A stretch of DNA of 15,162 nt from an uncultured Atopostipes sp. (GTDB lineage Bacteria > Bacillota > Bacilli > Lactobacillales > Carnobacteriaceae_A): contig CAMYQS010000011.1 in NCBI GenBank assembly GCA_947296835.1, positions 1-15,162 of the forward strand, given 5' to 3'. Of the stretch, positions 1 to 5,714 are shown one piece after another. The notes beneath the pieces were generated by a model. That model searched no databases, was not told the origin of the DNA, and saw only the letters and a program-made list of their open reading frames with translations. Positions within the stretch are counted from its first letter, which is position 1. Every line of letters begins with the position of its first letter. The position numbers were made by a program, and so were the translations under genes.

Positions 1-241
1 AGTTATAATAATCCATCCATGGACGGACAGATTCTCCTGATAAGTTCATAAATGTTTGTGGCTTAATCAGAACCACTTTCTCTGTTCCAATGTTGCCTTC
101 TGCGTAAATTGATTTAAATTTTGTTTTGCCAAAAGATAATCCTAAGTTAGCTGCGATAGCATCTAACACTAGAAACCCAATGTTATGTTTTGTTTTTTCA
201 TATTGTTTGCCTGGATTACCTAATCCAACGATTAATTTCAT
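1..241 (-). CDS. pth: Peptidyl-tRNA hydrolase, N-terminal part (runs off the left edge)
   Basis: Pth is a cytosolic enzyme that cleaves the ester bond of peptidyl-tRNAs dropped by ribosomes and so recycles tRNA. The 80 visible residues begin MKLIVGLGNPGKQYEKTKHN and include the family signature, with Asn9 and His19 matching the known substrate-binding Asn and catalytic His, and the KPQTFMNLSG stretch (60-69) with its conserved Asn66. The usual length is about 185-190 residues, so more than half lies outside the window. The ATG at 239-241 follows an AGGAGG site (248-253) at 6 nt, which fixes the start. In Bacillus-type genomes pth sits shortly after prs; here it is about 10.8 kb away and has its own candidate promoter and long structured leader. 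The identification rests on my own translation and is very secure. Confidence 0.95.
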   Translation of the reverse strand, partial: MKLIVGLGNPGKQYEKTKHNIGFLVLDAIAANLGLSFGKTKFKSIYAEGNIGTEKVVLIKPQTFMNLSGESVRPWMDYYN

Positions 242-364
242 GATGATCCTCCTGAATATTTCTGTATACATGTAAAGAAGACCCGCTAATTGGCAGGTCG
301 GTAAGACGTAGCCAGAAGCGTGGTCGCGCTTATGCTTATTACGGGATTAAAAAAACCTTAATAG

Positions 365-396
365 CCAAAAAAGCTGGGTAAGATTTCTCCACCCAG
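365..396 (-). terminator. Terminator-like hairpin early in the pth leader
   Basis: Perfect 6-bp arms CTGGGT (374-379) and ACCCAG (391-396), with flanking G/C and A/T pairs, are followed on the minus strand by six T residues (367-372). It starts only about 15 nt after the predicted transcription start at 412, so it would either make a very short RNA or act as an attenuator. It is a second terminator-like element beyond the one that ends the lipoprotein gene. Confidence 0.55.
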
Positions 397-418
397 TATA
401 ACTTCTAAAAGCAGTTAG

Positions 419-427
419 ATTATAGCA
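419..427 (-). promoter_or_regulatory. Candidate extended -10 promoter for the pth leader
   Basis: On the minus strand this reads TGCTATAAT, a perfect extended -10 element (TGnTATAAT). No good -35 box is visible 16-18 bp upstream, which is tolerated for extended -10 promoters. Initiation would fall near 412 and give a leader of about 170 nt before the pth start. Confidence 0.5.
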
Positions 428-524
428 TATCTATCGGCATTTTCATAAATGTTTATCTTGATTTTATTGCGCGATGGGTTAACTCAACTTTATCCGAAAT
501 CTGGTCCCTCACTCATTTCACAAA
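428..524. other. Spacer with no recognised gene
   Basis: This AT-rich spacer lies between the lipoprotein terminator and the pth promoter candidate. It carries the 8-mer CCCTCACT (506-513) and the 10-mer ATTTCACAAA (515-524), both of which recur in the same order beside another minus-strand terminator at 5616-5650. No coding signal was seen on either strand. Confidence 0.4.
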
Positions 525-557
525 TAAAAAAGAAGACAGAGGGTTAGCTCTGCCTTC
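525..557 (-). terminator. Rho-independent terminator of the lipoprotein gene
   Basis: Arms GAAGGCAGAG (548-557) and CTCTGTCTTC (532-541), read on the minus strand, form a 10-bp stem with one G-U pair and a 6-nt loop, followed by a T-tract. It begins 18 bp past the lipoprotein stop codon. Confidence 0.85.
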
Positions 558-575
558 CATATGGATTGTTTTAGA

Positions 576-1118
576 TTATTCTGCGTCAGCTGCTGGTGCT
601 GCTTCTTCAAAAAGTACGATTTCTGTACGGTAGAAGTCTTCTTCTGCAACTTCGTCTCCAACTTCACCTAATGCATCTGGTGATACACCAACTAAGTATT
701 CAGTGTCTGCTGATGGTGTGTCTACTGTAAGTTCAACTTCTGGTTCGTTTGATACAACTTCAGTGATTACACCGTTTTCAACTAAGTAAACGTTGTATTC
801 TGCATGGTCAGATGTGATATCTACTGGAATAACAGCTGCTTCGCCTGGAGCATGTTGAACAATGCGTCCTTCTGCTGTCCAAGCACCTGGTACGTATAGA
901 CCGTATTCTGGGAATGCGTCTCCACTGTTTTCTGCTGCTCTATCCATTAAGTCGTCACTTGCTGATCCCGTTGTTTCTTCTGTTTCTGCTGGAGTTTCTT
1001 CAACATCCTCTACGTCGTCTGCTGGTGTTTCTCCCTCATCTGTCGTTCCACATGCACTTAGAGCTAATGTAGATACTGCAAATAAACTAAGTAATTTCTT
1101 GTAGTTCATGATTTTCAT
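576..1118 (-). CDS. Small acidic lipoprotein of unknown function
   Basis: I do not recognise a family. The protein has a lipoprotein signal peptide: basic N-terminus, hydrophobic stretch at residues 9-21 and lipobox LSAC with Cys23. It should therefore be lipidated and anchored on the outer face of the membrane. Residues 26-57 form a Glu/Asp/Thr-rich disordered linker; 58-171 look like one small globular, mainly beta domain (residues such as YGLYVPGAW at 72-80 and EYNVYLVENG at 107-116); the last ten residues are an Ala/Glu tail. Cysteine occurs only in the lipobox. The GGAGG site (1121-1125) is only 2 nt from the first ATG and 11 nt from the ATG at residue 4 (1107-1109), so translation may start there. 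The gene is monocistronic, with a good promoter, a hairpin in its leader and its own terminator. Confidence 0.85.
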   Translation of the reverse strand: MKIMNYKKLLSLFAVSTLALSACGTTDEGETPADDVEDVEETPAETEETTGSASDDLMDRAAENSGDAFPEYGLYVPGAWTAEGRIVQHAPGEAAVIPVDITSDHAEYNVYLVENGVITEVVSNEPEVELTVDTPSADTEYLVGVSPDALGEVGDEVAEEDFYRTEIVLFEEAAPAADAE

Positions 1119-1154
1119 TTCCTCCCGTTATATAAAGCTATGTTCCTTTTATTA

Positions 1155-1182
1155 GATACACAACGATGAACGTTTGTGTATC
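1155..1182 (-). promoter_or_regulatory. Inverted repeat at the 5' end of the lipoprotein leader
   Basis: Arms GATACACAACG and CGTTTGTGTATC pair over 11 bp with a single bulged T and a 5-nt loop. It starts about six nt after the predicted transcription start and lacks a following T-run on either strand, so it is not a terminator. It may be a 5' mRNA-stabilising stem or a repressor operator. Confidence 0.55.
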
Positions 1183-1194
1183 TTAATACCCGTT

Positions 1195-1223
1195 ATTTTA
1201 TCACATTAACCAAATGATAACAA
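1195..1223 (-). promoter_or_regulatory. Promoter of the lipoprotein gene
   Basis: Minus strand: -35 TTGTTA (1218-1223), a 17-bp spacer, and -10 TAAAAT (1195-1200) preceded by TGA, which makes an extended -10. Initiation is expected near 1188, about 70 nt upstream of the start codon. Confidence 0.65.
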
Positions 1224-1263
1224 ACTAACCGCTAACAAAACAATCATGTACTAAATTATAATT

Positions 1264-1878
1264 TTATTGTACGTTATTTTCTCGGATAATTTCAATGAAA
1301 CGCTCCGTTAAATTTGCGGTATAACCCCACAAGGAATGGTGCTCAATCTCATATACTGGTATCTTTTCACCATGATTACTCAGCTTACGTTCGAATTCAT
1401 TCTCGCCTAAACTCTTCTCAAATTCTTCTTCGAGTCTTGGGTTATAATGTACAGAAAAGTATTTTGGATCGTTTTCGATGAAATATTTCACCGGTACGGT
1501 ATAGACTTGTTCGACTTCTTCATTTGGTTTAATATCTGACACCTCTACGCCTACAATTTCTCCGACAAAACAACGGATAATCATCTGTTGACCGATGATA
1601 AAATCCATTTCACCGTGCACTTTTATATGCTCACGTTTTAGATTTAGCTCTTCCATCGTTTCACGGACAGCTGCTTCTTCATACGTTTCACCTGGTTCGA
1701 CTTTCCCACCTGGAAATGATGAATCCCCTGCTTGCGAAACTAATTTACTTCGAACTTCATATAAGATATGCCACTCGCCATCCACTTGAACAAGTGGAAT
1801 TAAGACAGACGATTCTTTGCGCCCGCCATAGATTTTTGGCTCATAATTTTTCATGATTTTTTTTACGTTTGTGATCAT
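1264..1878 (-). CDS. Nudix hydrolase, CoA pyrophosphatase (NudL/YeaB) type
   Basis: Nudix hydrolases cleave nucleoside diphosphates linked to another group; this subgroup typically splits coenzyme A or its derivatives into 3',5'-ADP and phosphopantetheine, in the cytosol. The Nudix box spans residues 58-80 (G58, E64, R72-E73, E76-E77) with Asn79 in place of the usual Gly. Directly upstream lies the CoA-subgroup element, VRSKLVSQAGDSSFPGG (42-58), with Gln where the E. coli enzyme has His, a substitution that I recall in Firmicute members. The length of 204 residues fits the family. The ATG at 1876-1878 has AGGAG 10 nt upstream; an earlier ATG (1883-1885) is out of frame. A good promoter lies upstream. 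No terminator is visible before the next gene's promoter. The substrate is inferred and could be another nucleotide conjugate. Confidence 0.88.
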   Translation of the reverse strand: MITNVKKIMKNYEPKIYGGRKESSVLIPLVQVDGEWHILYEVRSKLVSQAGDSSFPGGKVEPGETYEEAAVRETMEELNLKREHIKVHGEMDFIIGQQMIIRCFVGEIVGVEVSDIKPNEEVEQVYTVPVKYFIENDPKYFSVHYNPRLEEEFEKSLGENEFERKLSNHGEKIPVYEIEHHSLWGYTANLTERFIEIIRENNVQ

Positions 1879-1909
1879 ACAACATTCGCTCCTATTTTTT
1901 ATCCCCTCT

Positions 1910-1939
1910 ATTATACAACACTTTTCGAATTCGAGGCAA
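1910..1939 (-). promoter_or_regulatory. Promoter of the Nudix gene
   Basis: Minus strand: -35 TTGCCT (1934-1939), an 18-bp spacer and a consensus -10 TATAAT (1910-1915). Initiation is expected near 1903, about 25 nt before the start codon. The spacer contains a 10-bp perfect palindrome, TCGAATTCGA (1925-1934). Confidence 0.7.
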
Positions 1940-1966
1940 TTTTTTCATTTATTATCCGTTAAACGC

Positions 1967-1998
1967 AAAAAAAAGCAGAGTGGGTTCTCTGCTTTTTC
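1967..1998. terminator. Bidirectional terminator in the nudix/oadA divergent spacer
   Basis: Arms AGCAGAG (1974-1980) and CTCTGCT (1987-1993) with a 6-nt loop are flanked by eight A residues on one side and five T residues on the other, so the stem extends to about 11 bp and would work on both strands, best on the minus strand. Its location is odd, because both flanking genes point away from it: no visible gene ends here. Confidence 0.75.
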
Positions 1999-2171
1999 TG
2001 GCTTACATTTAGACGTATATTACACTGAGCAGCAAATTGGGGAGTATCATTTAAAATGTTGAGGAAATGATACGCTACTCTTAATGTGATTATATAATAT
2101 CATTGTTAATTAATTGGTGATTTTCTGTAAATTTTACGCAAAGGCTTCGTCGTTTTCTTAACAATCCCTCC
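1999..2171. other. Non-coding part of the nudix/oadA divergent spacer
   Basis: The spacer between the two divergent genes is 385 bp (1879-2263). This part holds no confident gene. It contains a perfect inverted repeat with 9-bp arms GTATCATTT (2044-2052) and AAATGATAC (2065-2073), AT-rich TATAAT-like sequences near 2089-2098 on both strands, and on the minus strand an AGGAGG site (2167-2172) followed by short basic reading frames without a well-placed start codon. Confidence 0.4.
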
Positions 2172-2189
2172 TGAAATGAATTCATTTCA
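2172..2189. promoter_or_regulatory. 18-bp perfect palindrome, candidate operator of the oad operon
   Basis: TGAAATGAATTCATTTCA is its own reverse complement over all 18 bp. It ends about 10 bp upstream of the predicted -35 of the oadA promoter, a position typical of an activator site. The binding protein is unknown and no regulator gene lies in the window next to it. Confidence 0.5.
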
Positions 2190-2199
2190 AAAAAATGGT

Positions 2200-2228
2200 T
2201 TTCGTTTTGGTTGCGTTTACATTACAAT
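2200..2228 (+). promoter_or_regulatory. Candidate promoter of the oad operon, with a weak cre-like site
   Basis: -10 TACAAT (2223-2228) lies 17 bp from a poor -35, TTTCGT (2200-2205), which suggests dependence on an activator. The overlapping sequence TGGTTGCGTTTACA (2208-2221) matches the catabolite-responsive element consensus at all but two fixed positions, so CcpA repression is possible, as known for citrate/oxaloacetate genes of lactic acid bacteria. Both calls are tentative. Confidence 0.4.
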
Positions 2229-2263
2229 GAGAGTAATAGTTTTAAAGGAAAGGTGGGAAAAGA

Positions 2264-3658
2264 TTGACGACAGAAATTCGAATAAACGAAACAGTTTTAC
2301 GAGATGCACATCAGAGTCTCATGGCTACTCGAATGTCGACAGATGATATGCTGCCGATTATTGAGAAAATCGATCAAGCAGGCTATTATGCGTTAGAAAT
2401 GTGGGGTGGTGCAACATATGATGCGGCCATTCGCTTTCTGGATGAAGATCCATGGGAAAGGTTACGGGAGATTCGAAAGCGCACACCCAATACCAAGTTG
2501 ATGATGTTATTGCGAGGTCAAAATTTAATTGGTTATCGCCATTATGCGGATGATCTCGTCGACAAGTTTATAGAAAATGCGGTAAAGAATGGGATTGATA
2601 TTTTTAGGGTGTTCGATGCCCTGAACGATCCGCGTAACCTCCGCGCAGCTGTTGAGTCTGCTAAGAAATATGGTGCGCATTTCCAGCTCGCCATCGCTTA
2701 TACAACTAGTGACATTCATACGGTCGAATACTATGTAGACCTTGCCAAGACCTATTCTGAGATGGGTGCAGATTCCATTTGTATCAAAGATATGGCTGGT
2801 ATATTAACGCCCGCAAATGCTCGTGAACTCATTTCAGCCTTGAAAGAAGTAGTAGACGTGCCCCTTAACCTCCATACACATGCGACGAGCGGTGTTTCCC
2901 AAATGACTTACTTAGCCGCTGCTGAAGCCGGTGTCGATATTATTGATACGGCGATTTCACCTTTTGCAGAAGGGACGAGTCAACCCGCCACTGAATCACT
3001 TGCTATCACTCTTTCTGAACTCGATTTCAATACACACTTAGACGTACCGATTCTTGAAGACATTGCTGATTATTTCAAAGGCATCCGCGATAAGTATTTA
3101 GATGCCGGAACGCTCAATCCTAAAACCATGTTCACGGATCCTAAAGCTTTGATTTACCAAGTACCTGGTGGCATGCTATCAAACTTAACTTCTCAGTTAG
3201 CGGAAGCTGGAGCCAGCGATAAATATGAAGATGTTTTAAAAGAAGTGCCAAATGTGCGTGCTGATTTAGGGTATCCACCTCTAGTCACGCCGATGAGCCA
3301 AATGGTTGGAACGCAGGCCGTATTCAATGTATTATCCGGCGACCGCTACAAGATGGTTCCGACGGAAATTAAGGATTATCTAAAAGGGTATTACGGAAAA
3401 TCACCTGCGCCCGTTGAAGAAGATTTCCAAAACTCCATTATTGGGGATGAAAAAACGATTGATTATCGTCCAGCTGACCGCTTAGAACCAGAGTTCGATC
3501 GTCTGAAAGATGAACTCGGAGAATTAGCCAAAAGTGATGAGGACGTCTTAACGTACGCTTTATTCCCACAAGTTGGGAAGGAATATTTAGAGAAAAAGTA
3601 TCAAACGAAACCTAATAAGGACAAACCGATTCGGATTCAAGCACGCTATCGCGTATAG
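2264..3658 (+). CDS. oadA: Oxaloacetate decarboxylase alpha subunit (carboxyltransferase only)
   Basis: OadA transfers the carboxyl group of oxaloacetate to biotin on a carrier protein, releasing pyruvate; it is the first step of the Na+-pumping decarboxylase. The TIM-barrel carboxyltransferase domain (about 1-270) shows RDAHQS (13-18), CIKDMAG (173-179) and HTHATSG (204-210); Asp14, Lys175, His204 and His206 correspond to the known metal and substrate site. The conserved PYC/OADA domain follows to about residue 450. There is no C-terminal biotin domain; that function is a separate gene downstream (oadD), as in Enterococcus-type complexes and unlike the fused Klebsiella OadA of nearly 600 residues. 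The start is TTG, 6 nt after AAGGTGGG. It heads a four-gene operon. The RDAHQS-type carboxyltransferase argues against methylmalonyl-CoA decarboxylase. Confidence 0.95.
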   Translation: MTTEIRINETVLRDAHQSLMATRMSTDDMLPIIEKIDQAGYYALEMWGGATYDAAIRFLDEDPWERLREIRKRTPNTKLMMLLRGQNLIGYRHYADDLVDKFIENAVKNGIDIFRVFDALNDPRNLRAAVESAKKYGAHFQLAIAYTTSDIHTVEYYVDLAKTYSEMGADSICIKDMAGILTPANARELISALKEVVDVPLNLHTHATSGVSQMTYLAAAEAGVDIIDTAISPFAEGTSQPATESLAITLSELDFNTHLDVPILEDIADYFKGIRDKYLDAGTLNPKTMFTDPKALIYQVPGGMLSNLTSQLAEAGASDKYEDVLKEVPNVRADLGYPPLVTPMSQMVGTQAVFNVLSGDRYKMVPTEIKDYLKGYYGKSPAPVEEDFQNSIIGDEKTIDYRPADRLEPEFDRLKDELGELAKSDEDVLTYALFPQVGKEYLEKKYQTKPNKDKPIRIQARYRV

Positions 3659-3685
3659 GAAATTATTGAACTAAGGAGGAAAAGT

Positions 3686-3973
3686 ATGGATACAATTACG
3701 ATTTATGACGGTCTAATCTTAACGATTGTTGCAATGCTGACGGTATTTATTGTACTAGCCTTGATTTGGGGTCTCGTTGAACTTGTAGCGAAATTTATGA
3801 CGGATCCTAAACCCCTTTCAGAAGAAATACTAGTGCCTAATCCAATGCGACAGCGTGAAACGCGTGAGAATCCCAAACACAAAATAGCTGCTGAAATTAT
3901 TGCGTTAGTGTTGGCTTCAGAAGATGAACCCGATAAAAAATTTGAGATCGTTGAATCCAAACGTATACGGTAA
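3686..3973 (+). CDS. oadG: Small membrane subunit of oxaloacetate decarboxylase (OadG/OadH type)
   Basis: This 95-residue protein has one N-terminal membrane helix (about 8-36), a pattern typical of gamma subunits of Na+-pumping decarboxylases. The short cytoplasmic part (37-95) is charged and may dock the carboxyltransferase and biotin carrier to the beta subunit in the membrane. In enterococcal complexes the small subunit is called OadH and differs from classical OadG, so the exact subclass is uncertain. The classical His/Pro-rich zinc-binding tail of enterobacterial OadG is not visible. The gene lies 27 bp after oadA with an AAGGAGG site 7 nt from its ATG. Position between oadA and oadD, more than sequence, supports the call. 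Confidence 0.8.
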   Translation: MDTITIYDGLILTIVAMLTVFIVLALIWGLVELVAKFMTDPKPLSEEILVPNPMRQRETRENPKHKIAAEIIALVLASEDEPDKKFEIVESKRIR

Positions 3974-3991
3974 AACAGGAGGAATAGAATC

Positions 3992-4351
3992 ATGAAAAAA
4001 TACGAAGTCGAAATCAATGGTGAAATCTATCATGTTGCTGTTCGTGAACTAACTGACGATGCTGAAATGAAAACACAAGAACCGGCCGAAACGCCAGAAC
4101 CTGACCCAAAGCAGGAGCCCCAACCGAGTTCTGCTGCTACCGGTGACGGTGTGCACGCACCTATGCCTGGTACCATTTTAAAGGTGCTAGTGAGCTCAGG
4201 GCAGTCTGTCACTGAAGGTGAAACACTGATTGTATTAGAAGCGATGAAGATGGAAAATGAAATCGTGGCCCCTGCAGATGGTGTAGTAGGCGAAGTCTTG
4301 GTTCAAGCCAACGACCGGGTACAATCTGATCAGCTTCTCCTCACATTTTAG
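3992..4351 (+). CDS. oadD: Biotin carrier protein of oxaloacetate decarboxylase
   Basis: This protein carries the carboxyl group as carboxybiotin from OadA to OadB. Residues 1-22 form a short N-terminal segment, 26-50 a Pro/Glu-rich flexible linker, and 53-119 a biotinyl/lipoyl domain. The biotinylation motif EAMKM is at 83-87, so Lys86 is the expected attachment site; the conserved APMPG lies at 56-60. No biotin protein ligase is encoded in the window, so the ligase must act from elsewhere. An AGGAGG site lies upstream at good distance, 18 bp after the preceding stop. Its length and linker match stand-alone carriers such as OadD or the glutaconyl-CoA decarboxylase gamma subunit; the operon context decides for OadD. 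Confidence 0.93.
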   Translation: MKKYEVEINGEIYHVAVRELTDDAEMKTQEPAETPEPDPKQEPQPSSAATGDGVHAPMPGTILKVLVSSGQSVTEGETLIVLEAMKMENEIVAPADGVVGEVLVQANDRVQSDQLLLTF

Positions 4352-4364
4352 GAGGTGAGATTAT

Positions 4365-5495
4365 ATGTTAGATAGTATCAATGAATTAATTATAACGTCC
4401 GGTTTGATGAACATTACAATTCAAGAAATTATTGTTATTTTTCTCTCTCTCATTTTAATCTATTTAGCGATTGCTAAAAATTATGAACCTTACTTATTAA
4501 TTCCTATCGCCTTTGGGATGCTGTTAGCCAACCTACCTTTTACAGGTTTGATGGATGCACCAACAGCAACAAGTAGCGGTGGACTGTTCTATTACCTCTA
4601 TCAGGGAGTTAGTCTGGGTATTTTTCCACCATTAATCTTCCTCTGTTTAGGGGCTGGAACGGACTTTGGTCCACTGATTGCAAATCCAAAGACGCTGCTA
4701 TTAGGTGGAGCCGCTCAGTTTGGAATCTTTGCTGCTTTCTTTGGTGCCCTCGCTTTAGGGATGACACCAAGTGAAGCCGGTGCAATTGGCATTATTGGTG
4801 GAGCAGATGGACCAACGGCCTTACACGCTGCAGCTATTTTATCTGAACATCTGCTACCAACTATCGCTATCGCCGCCTATTCTTATATGGCGCTTGTACC
4901 AATTATCCAGCCACCGATTATGCGTTTACTGACGACTGAAGAAGAACGTAAAACAGTTATGACGCAGGCTCGCGAAGTTTCACAGAAAGAAAAGATTATT
5001 TTCCCAATCGTAGTCACTTTATTTGTTAGCTTGTTGATTCCATCATCTGCGCCACTAGTTGGCATGCTGATGCTAGGGAATTTGATTCGTGAAAGTGGCG
5101 TTGTATCTCTATTAGCCGATACACTTGAAAATTCTATGATGTATATTATTACGATTCTTTTAGGTGTTGCTGTTGGTGCATCCGCTAACGCAGAATTACT
5201 GCTTTCGATGGCGACGATTAAGATTATCGTTTTAGGTCTATTTGCCTTCATGGTCGGTACGGCAAGTGGTGTACTAATGGGTAAACTGATGTACAAGTTA
5301 ACGGGTGGAAAAGTGAATCCCCTTATTGGTTCTGCCGGTGTGTCGGCTGTACCAATGGCTGCCCGCGTCTCACAAGTTGAGGGAATTAAAGCTAATCCAA
5401 ATAACTACTTACTTATGCATGCTATGGGTCCCAACGTCGCAGGCGTTATCGGATCTGCTGTTTCTGCTGGTATATTAATTCACTTCTTCGGATAA
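4365..5495 (+). CDS. oadB: Oxaloacetate decarboxylase beta subunit, Na+ pump
   Basis: OadB is the integral membrane subunit that decarboxylates carboxybiotin and uses the energy to export Na+. The 376-residue protein has about nine hydrophobic helices. The conserved GGADGPT motif (145-151) is the family's functional loop, whose Asp takes part in Na+ binding (Asp148 here). Conserved stretches near the C-terminus include SAVPMAARVSQ and HAMGPNVAGVIGSA. The 376-residue length is normal for the shorter Gram-positive members; the Klebsiella protein is longer. The ribosome binding site GGAGGTGAG begins at the upstream stop codon, so oadD and oadB are likely translationally coupled. A strong terminator follows 22 bp after the stop. 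Confidence 0.95.
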   Translation: MLDSINELIITSGLMNITIQEIIVIFLSLILIYLAIAKNYEPYLLIPIAFGMLLANLPFTGLMDAPTATSSGGLFYYLYQGVSLGIFPPLIFLCLGAGTDFGPLIANPKTLLLGGAAQFGIFAAFFGALALGMTPSEAGAIGIIGGADGPTALHAAAILSEHLLPTIAIAAYSYMALVPIIQPPIMRLLTTEEERKTVMTQAREVSQKEKIIFPIVVTLFVSLLIPSSAPLVGMLMLGNLIRESGVVSLLADTLENSMMYIITILLGVAVGASANAELLLSMATIKIIVLGLFAFMVGTASGVLMGKLMYKLTGGKVNPLIGSAGVSAVPMAARVSQVEGIKANPNNYLLMHAMGPNVAGVIGSAVSAGILIHFFG

Positions 5496-5517
5496 TATTA
5501 TAATCAATATAATGGAG

Positions 5518-5552
5518 ACAGCTAAAGTTTAGATGACTTTAGCTGTTTTTTT
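5518..5552 (+). terminator. Rho-independent terminator of the oad operon
   Basis: Arms ACAGCTAAAGT (5518-5528) and ACTTTAGCTGT (5536-5546) are perfect over 11 bp with a 7-nt loop, followed by a run of seven T residues (5546-5552). Confidence 0.92.
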
Positions 5553-5644
5553 GATGTCTACCTGCACATCATTTATCTATACGTGAGTGAGGAATTAGAA
5601 AATATCTATCTTTTACCCTCACTTACCGAACCGCTCTCCAATTT

Positions 5645-5700
5645 CACAAAAAAGAAAGACCCACATGTCTCTTCCGATTGAAAGAGAGCACGTGAGTCTT
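5645..5700 (-). terminator. Terminator of the amino-acid transporter operon
   Basis: On the minus strand the arms at 5682-5700 and 5656-5673 form a long stem of about 18 bp with two G-U pairs and one bulged base, an 8-nt loop, and a T-rich tail (5646-5655). It begins 15 bp after the stop codon of the last permease gene. Confidence 0.88.
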
Positions 5701-5714
5701 AAAAAAACATTCAA

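Larger units (their letters stand above)
242..427 (-). other. Long structured leader/spacer upstream of pth
   Basis: No credible gene is visible between pth and the upstream lipoprotein gene (242-575). Read on the minus strand, the part nearest pth holds a promoter-like site (419-427), an early terminator-like hairpin (365-396), a second T-run near 350, then two compact GC-rich hairpins: AAGCG/CGCTT arms at 316-331 with a 6-nt loop, and GACCTGC/GCGGGTC arms at 280-299 (one G-U pair, 6-nt loop). The latter is followed by TTCTTT. The GC content is clearly higher than in the neighbouring spacers, which suggests a functional RNA or a cis-acting leader. I do not recognise it as a known riboswitch or T-box; the T-box AGGGTGG...ACCGCG signature is only partly echoed (GGGTGGAG) and the rest is absent. 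Confidence 0.4.

Noticed and set aside
374..396. T-box riboswitch upstream of pth
   Set aside because: GGGTGGAG resembles part of the T-box sequence, but the ACCGCG part, specifier stem and typical leader length are missing.
862..1104. Open frames opposite the lipoprotein, oad, transporter, peptidase, prs and purR genes
   Set aside because: All are shadows of well-supported genes on the other strand, without ribosome binding sites or recognisable domains.
1853..2062. Plus-strand reading frame across the nudix/oadA spacer
   Set aside because: It overlaps the Nudix start and runs straight through a strong terminator hairpin; composition is that of AT-rich non-coding DNA and no ribosome binding site is seen.
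2090..2185. Minus-strand frame of about 31 codons beginning MNSFQEG
   Set aside because: Its ATG has no ribosome binding site, and the AGGAGG lies inside the frame. It is kept only as part of the orphan-terminator finding.
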